From positions 9,611,142 to 9,675,141 of the forward strand of contig CM057151.1 of the NCBI GenBank assembly GCA_029962745.1: a DNA stretch of 64,000 bases, written 5' to 3'. This document shows, piece after piece, positions 48,001-64,000 of this stretch. The notes under the pieces were generated by a model that was not told where the DNA came from, ran no database searches, and saw only the letters and a program-made list of their open reading frames with translations. Numbering within the stretch: position 1 is the first letter of the stretch; each line of letters opens with the position of its first letter. The stretch comes from Echinometra lucunter. Lineage: Eukaryota; Echinodermata; Echinoidea; Camarodonta; Echinometridae. The position numbers and the translations under genes are program-made.

Positions 48001-50327
48001 AAATGTGTGCCCCCTCCTCTACAATATACCCCTTCAACCTTGACGTAAGGTATTCATTGTAACTTACATGTTGCTCATGAGTCGTCATTTTCCTGACCTA
48101 TAGGACAACGTCAGTATATCTAGCGCAGCCTTTTGACGTGCCATGTATACGTGATATCGTACAAAATAAAGAATGCAAGCGAAATCGCAAACTCTGTAAA
48201 TTACTGACTCGCTGGCTAATCGTTTCCATCGGCCCGATTATAATTGCGCAGGTAATAGCGCAAACAAAATGACGCATCGGCCACTGGCCACAACTGCTTC
48301 GGTATAACATAATGAACCAACTCTATACTAAAAGACTCAACAATACATCCCTGCATATGAAACTCTAATCCTAATGTGAAATCTAAATTTAAATTCCAAA
48401 AGTATTTTTCAAAATAAAGCCCGGAGTAAACGAAGGAGAAAATGGCTGATCACCCGCTTTTCCTTAGTTTTTTTTTTTTTTTTCCACTACATGATAATTG
48501 ATGATTTTATTTTTGAACAACTTGTGTCTGCTTTTAACTCAGCATGTTCTGCAGCAATCGAGATACTCAATGATAAACAGCAAGATATGCGGAAGAGGTG
48601 CAATTCATGAAAGATACAAATTCATTATCAGTTAAATTGAATACAATCCAAATCTTGGATACACATGCTTACCCGTTCTTCTCATTCACTTGCTTATCCT
48701 TTATTTGATTTATTTCCTTTTACTTTTCCTTTTTTTATTGGAAAACCGTACAGAAACATACTGAGTAGAGGGTTATGATATAAATTCATTCAGAATTTAG
48801 GCAAACATAAAATTTGAGTTAAAAGAAAAGTTTCGGTATTATATTGATAAAGAATATTAGGCCTGCTTTCAAAATTGCATGTGCTTGTATTCGTGGCAAA
48901 AAAAGGTGTCGCTTCAACGAAAAATGATTATTTTAGCTCTTTTATACAATGTAAGCTAAGTAATAGTGTACAAAGATTATTGATGCTAAGTGTGCTCTTC
49001 ACATCATTTCCCTCATGGATGTTATACAATAATGCTTGTATGGGATTAGCTGATAATTCATTATACGGGAAGTCTTCTCAGTAACAAATAAAAAAAAATT
49101 GGGATTGAGAATTTCTGCCTAAATCCCTTGACGCCTAGAGAAAAGTCGAATAAAGATGCTATCGAGAGGAGATCAGAGAGAGAAGGCCAATGATGCAAAG
49201 CTTGCTGATCTATCAACGCTATTCGAATCCAGTGTAGAACTCGTTGTTTCTTCTAGAAAAATCTTGTAGGTTGTACATTTCTCCTGGCAGATATAGTAAT
49301 TCATTGTATCCGCTTCATACTAATATATTTTTGTTTCTTTGTCACTGTCGATGATTTTCGTTTTCGTTTTTAGTAACTGTGAAATGTTTATGGCCATTTG
49401 CGAAGATTCGGGTTTTATTATTAATGAAAGGGAAAAATTGTGAATGTTAACCATACAAGCTCCATTTAGTTATTTATAGTTTTCATCAGACGAGTTTTAA
49501 TGAGAGTATTAATGAATCTTTTCGACTTTTTCAAGTCAACAATTTATTTCAAAAGTTTGAATGAATCTACACAGATATTTTCTCTCTGCATCGATTCATA
49601 AGCAGTTTTGTAATAGACCAACCTGCCATCATTATCTCTGTCACACCACCATATACCGATCAGTTCTTAGACATTTGTGCAACGTGATTTTCTGTTCGAT
49701 CTGTAATCGGGTCTAGTGTTGTTCCGTTGGTGTGAATGGAGGATGATCTTGGAATATGAACTTTCTGATCTAGAATGATCACAACGTGATCTCTAAGGCA
49801 AACACTGCAAGATCCTGGTTTATAATCGACCTCATTTATTCATTCATTTTTATTTATTCATATCGCATATTTAAAAAAAGGGTAGCCCAAATCAGCATTT
49901 GCTGGTTTTCATCGTTATTAAAGACGAACGTTTCACACATCACGTTGCTTTCCTTTTTTATGGATAAATATGTTGACCCTGACAGACAGACTGATAATGG
50001 AAAAGTGCGGGTATAATGATCCATCACGATGTAAAGAGATTCGAAAACAATGAGAAAAACATTTTTCTTGATGGTGCAGTTGGAGAAATGAATATTCAGT
50101 GATTATATCAACCACAAACATTCTGAAACGTTTTTCTCTTAACATGCTTGAGTTGGTTATTACAAAATTTACGAATATATACATGTAAATTTTGATACAT
50201 TAAGTTATATTCATTCTATGTAAATTCCCTTTAAAAAGATTTTGTCACAATATTTTAAAACATTATTTAGGCTATTACTTTTCTTGAGCTAGTTGCACTT
50301 TTAAAATTTGTCTGGTATCTCTGTGTT

Positions 50328-50977
50328 TAATATTTGGTTAAGGAAAAATAACAGGTATGTAAATGTTGCTATGTGGGAAGCACGTCGCCATTTCACTCTT
50401 TTTATTCTCAAGGTTTAACTTCTGAAGGTAAATGTACGAGAGAAGAAAGATAAACTTCTTTTTTTTTAAATAGAGAGCTAGACATGAGAAGGTGAATAGA
50501 TAAATGATGACTTCCTTCGAGAAGGAAACAGAAAGAGAGAGAGAGAGAGAGAGAGAAGAGGGGGGAAATGAATTTTCGCGACAACATGTAGATTGAATAG
50601 ATTATAGTAACGTTTCATGTGGATTTCAGTTAGTTTCTTAGATAAATCGGTATACCTAGAGGCAACGATGCAGAATAAATCCTGCACCATGCAAACGTGA
50701 CAATTCGCCAATTCATAGATCCATAATTGACACATTCATAGGTCATTTAAAAGAGTTAAAGGGTAATATGGCATCAGTTGCAGTTGGCAAATGACTTGCA
50801 ATCTCAGTTTATATGAATTTATTCATCCCCAAAGATGTTTATCTCAGGACCTTGCATGCTTCAAGTATCAATGGTACTTTGGCAAATAGAAGCAGTATGC
50901 TTTCAATCAATTATGCCACTAGGAGGTGAATTACTATGATTCGAAGGATCCGATTTATATTGAGTAATGTTACTTAC
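50328..50977. other. single-copy DNA after the duplicated segment
   Basis: It contains a short GA run (about 50532-50556) and no recognised gene. Confidence 0.5.
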
Positions 50978-51145
50978 GTGCATCCATGAACGGTTGCTTG
51001 TATGTCTGCTCCCTCTACCGTGCACCATCTCCACTGCATTAGGAATATGATGGCGCCACCAGTAAGATCCATTTAGAGCTTGTAAATTTTCTCCGTGACT
51101 CCATCCTAAAAACTTCAGTCCGAAAAGTTTAGAGACAATAATCAT
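50978..51145 (-). CDS. possible first exon of a minus-strand gene
   Basis: A perfect donor (ATGCAC with GTAAGT) ends an open frame of about 56 residues beginning MIIVSKLFGLKFLGW. The upstream DNA (51150-51420) is richer in CpG than its surroundings, as near a promoter. It could be the missing first exon of the EGF-like gene, a separate gene, or a 5' untranslated exon. Its end phase (0 in this frame) does not join directly to the exon at 11172-11257, so further exons would be needed. The start of the frame does not look like a strong signal peptide. Confidence 0.25.
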
Positions 51146-53401
51146 CCAAAAGACAACTTCATTCCAAGTTCGTCAACGATGCTAAAGTCCACCATCGACT
51201 TTGGTCGACTGAAAGTTAGAGGCGGAGACATGCATGCGCTTACCCCCCGCAAACACTCAATAGAAAATGAGTTCATGAAAATGACGCCAAGCAAGCTCCG
51301 CTACCAAATTCACGCGCGCTTTCGCTCGACTTAATAGTGCACGCAACGTTATTTCCGCATAACTTTCGGCAATTTTTTGCTAATTCCGTGTGACGTGTAT
51401 TAATTGCTTGATGGGTCTAGCTCTTCAGACACTATGCTTGCATTTATAGCCACAAGTATCCTGTTTAATTTTTATGGTTACTGGTATAGGTTTCCTGCTT
51501 AAATACAAAGGCAACAGGCCTATCAAGAATTTATCTTCTTTTTAAAGTTAGATTTCAGGGGAAAATTGATATCGATGAGTATCCCTTCTCCCAGCCATTT
51601 TTGATATGCAAACTCATTTTCTGATCAATTTAGGACAATCGAAGTTTTCTGTTATTATCACAATATGTCTTAAGGATATTAAAATACGCACAATAAATTA
51701 GGGCACGTTGATGGAGGAGCCGTGGTACTTGCCCAGTGATATGTCATTCAGGGAATGGCGTATAATGAGCGAGTGAATGGATGAGCCGCTTAGATTGAAA
51801 TAATTTCTTTAGCCTCAGGGACAGTATACTACTAGTGTTCCATGTCGCATCAGTGTGTATAATCAGGATAGTAGCGGGTAAATACTGAATGTCGTTTAAC
51901 AATCATTCTCTTTTTTTTGGGGGGGGGAGGGGGTTCACAACTTGATAAACAAAACATGTATTGCTGAAATTTGCTATGTAAAATAATACGGCATTTTGAT
52001 ATTTCTACCCGATCACTTCTGACACAAACTATAAAGGGACTAAACATAGCTTACACTGTAACTGATTACAGTGGATTGTTTCTTTAAAATGAACATCAGT
52101 GGAATTCATTATTTGAATAATTTTATAGTCAAATCGGGTTCTCTCTTTCGTTTATGTTCTTGCTGAAGAGGATATTATAAAGGCCCCCCCCCCCTCTCTC
52201 TCTCTCACTGGGTCACTCACTGGCGTAGTAATCCAAATAATGCTGCGCTATAAAAATAAGGATTACTTGCTGACAAGCAAAAAACAAAAAATAGATTAAA
52301 GAAACAAAAGTCCCTTATCGAAAAAGAAGTGTGATAGCAGAATAGAAAAAGGGTACAATCGGCTGTTCAAGAAAATTCGTTGCAATGACAATACTAAAGA
52401 GATACAAACAAGTGAAAAAGAAAAAACCACAACTTGGTTGTCAACATTTCAGCAGCCCAATCCCCCAAACAGTACTCCATGCTCTCACTGATAAAGAACT
52501 GCTACCAAAACATATTCACTTTCACCTCTCTGTCCTATGCTAATCTAGTGACTGATACATTATATGCCTACAAAATATCTCAGAAAAGGGTGAAATTCTA
52601 TTTCCAGTGGAAATGACAAAGTCATATCTCCTAAACCTGTAACAAAAACAAAAACAAAAAAAAAATGGTTAAAACAGCAAGAGCTACTATCTCTGTCTAT
52701 TGATAGAAATAAATGAAATTGGAAATTGAACTGGAAAAAAAAAGAAACAAACTTGCCAGAAAACACGTCCCCCCCCCCAAAAAAAAAAACCCAAACAAAC
52801 AAAAAACCACAAAATCAAAGCGAGGAATCAAACAGACAGACAAAGAAACAACTCTGATGAAAGTTATCACATTTTGACCTGGAGATCCGTACCTGGAGAT
52901 GATGATCCGTACAGATGAATGTGTATTAACTTTTTATAGGATGGGAAAACCGATTTTTCTTTCTTGGGGGGGGGGGGGGGGGGTCAATTTTTGAGGGATC
53001 ATGGTGTCTATACTGCAGGCTTTGAAAATAGAAACCACGTTTTCTTGTTAGCACTGCACTGATCCAGGGCTGTGTTTCTCGAAACCGGACATCGCATTGA
53101 AATGCGTGTTAATTTTACAACACACGTTTCAATGGCATGACGGAGAAGAAGGAGAAGAAGATGAAGAAGAAGTAGAAGAAGGGGAAGGGGGGGGGGGATC
53201 TGAATGGGCGTGCAGCTGCAAGAGAGGTGTTCACATCATGGCAAATGATAGTATCAAAATTCGCCTCGATTGTATTAATGTGAACGGATACATTGACTGT
53301 TTGCATAAAGTCCCGCCGCTGCCTCGGTGACCGCCAACGCCGAAATTCTTATTTTTCTTAAGTAAAAGTCAATAGGGTCTATTAGTAACGTTTATTAAAT
53401 A
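51146..53401. other. region upstream of TEX9
   Basis: It holds a relatively CpG-rich stretch (51150-51420), G runs (about 51919-51931 and 52966-52982), a C/CT run (52185-52207), A-rich DNA (52640-52810) and a GAA/GGAG microsatellite (53140-53195). The TEX9 promoter should lie in the last few hundred bases, but no TATA box or other core element stands out. Confidence 0.45.
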
Positions 53402-63995
<10,594 letters not shown>

Positions 63996-64000
63996 TAACA

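Larger units (their letters stand above)
42030..50327. repeat. copy 2 of the 8.3-kb segment, starting at the gap
   Basis: It begins at the first base after the gap with TATTAATTGGTATTC, which is internal to copy 1 at 33165. It runs to CTCTGTGTT, where copy 1 ends. After that point the sequence is single-copy. It is about 67 bp shorter than copy 1, mostly from one-base losses in homopolymers and shorter microsatellites. Most likely an allelic or overlapping contig end that was not merged. Confidence 0.95.

Overview
The window is animal nuclear DNA: spliced genes with GT-AG introns, AT-rich spacers, long GA/CT and poly-G tracts, tRNA-derived SINEs and many small inverted-repeat elements. The repeat style and the proteins suggest an invertebrate deuterostome. 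A sea urchin or other echinoderm is my best guess; this is inference and I cannot name a species.

Two real genes are visible. On the minus strand, from about 11.26 kb down to the left edge, lie seven phase-consistent exons of a single-pass membrane protein. It has a cysteine-rich EGF-like ectodomain, an acidic linker, a Ser/Thr/Ala-rich stalk, one transmembrane helix and a short tail with a tyrosine motif. Its N-terminus was not found. On the plus strand, from 53.4 kb to the right edge, nine in-phase exons encode the first 353 residues of TEX9, a coiled-coil protein. Its last exons lie beyond the window.

Between the genes (about 11.3 to 53.4 kb) I find no convincing coding gene, apart from one possible minus-strand first exon near 51 kb. 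This stretch holds simple repeats, SINE pieces, a poly-G-bearing repeat family and inverted-repeat elements. The segment 33165-41529 is repeated almost base for base at 42030-50327, on the far side of a gap of exactly 500 N. Copy 1 ends at the gap and copy 2 begins at it. This looks like two overlapping allelic contigs placed in tandem, not a biological duplication, so features in 42-50 kb should not be counted twice.

The most notable object is a 777-bp, almost perfectly palindromic element in TEX9 intron 1 (54177-54953). It has two 377-bp arms, a 23-bp centre and a 9-bp direct repeat at its borders. Each arm carries what looks like the captured first exon of a gene: a GC-rich leader, an ATG and a splice donor. 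It resembles a non-autonomous Mutator-like or foldback element with a captured gene piece. Elsewhere TEX9 introns hold copies of their own splice sites: a 59-bp duplicated acceptor, and three degenerate copies of the exon 8 end with its donor.
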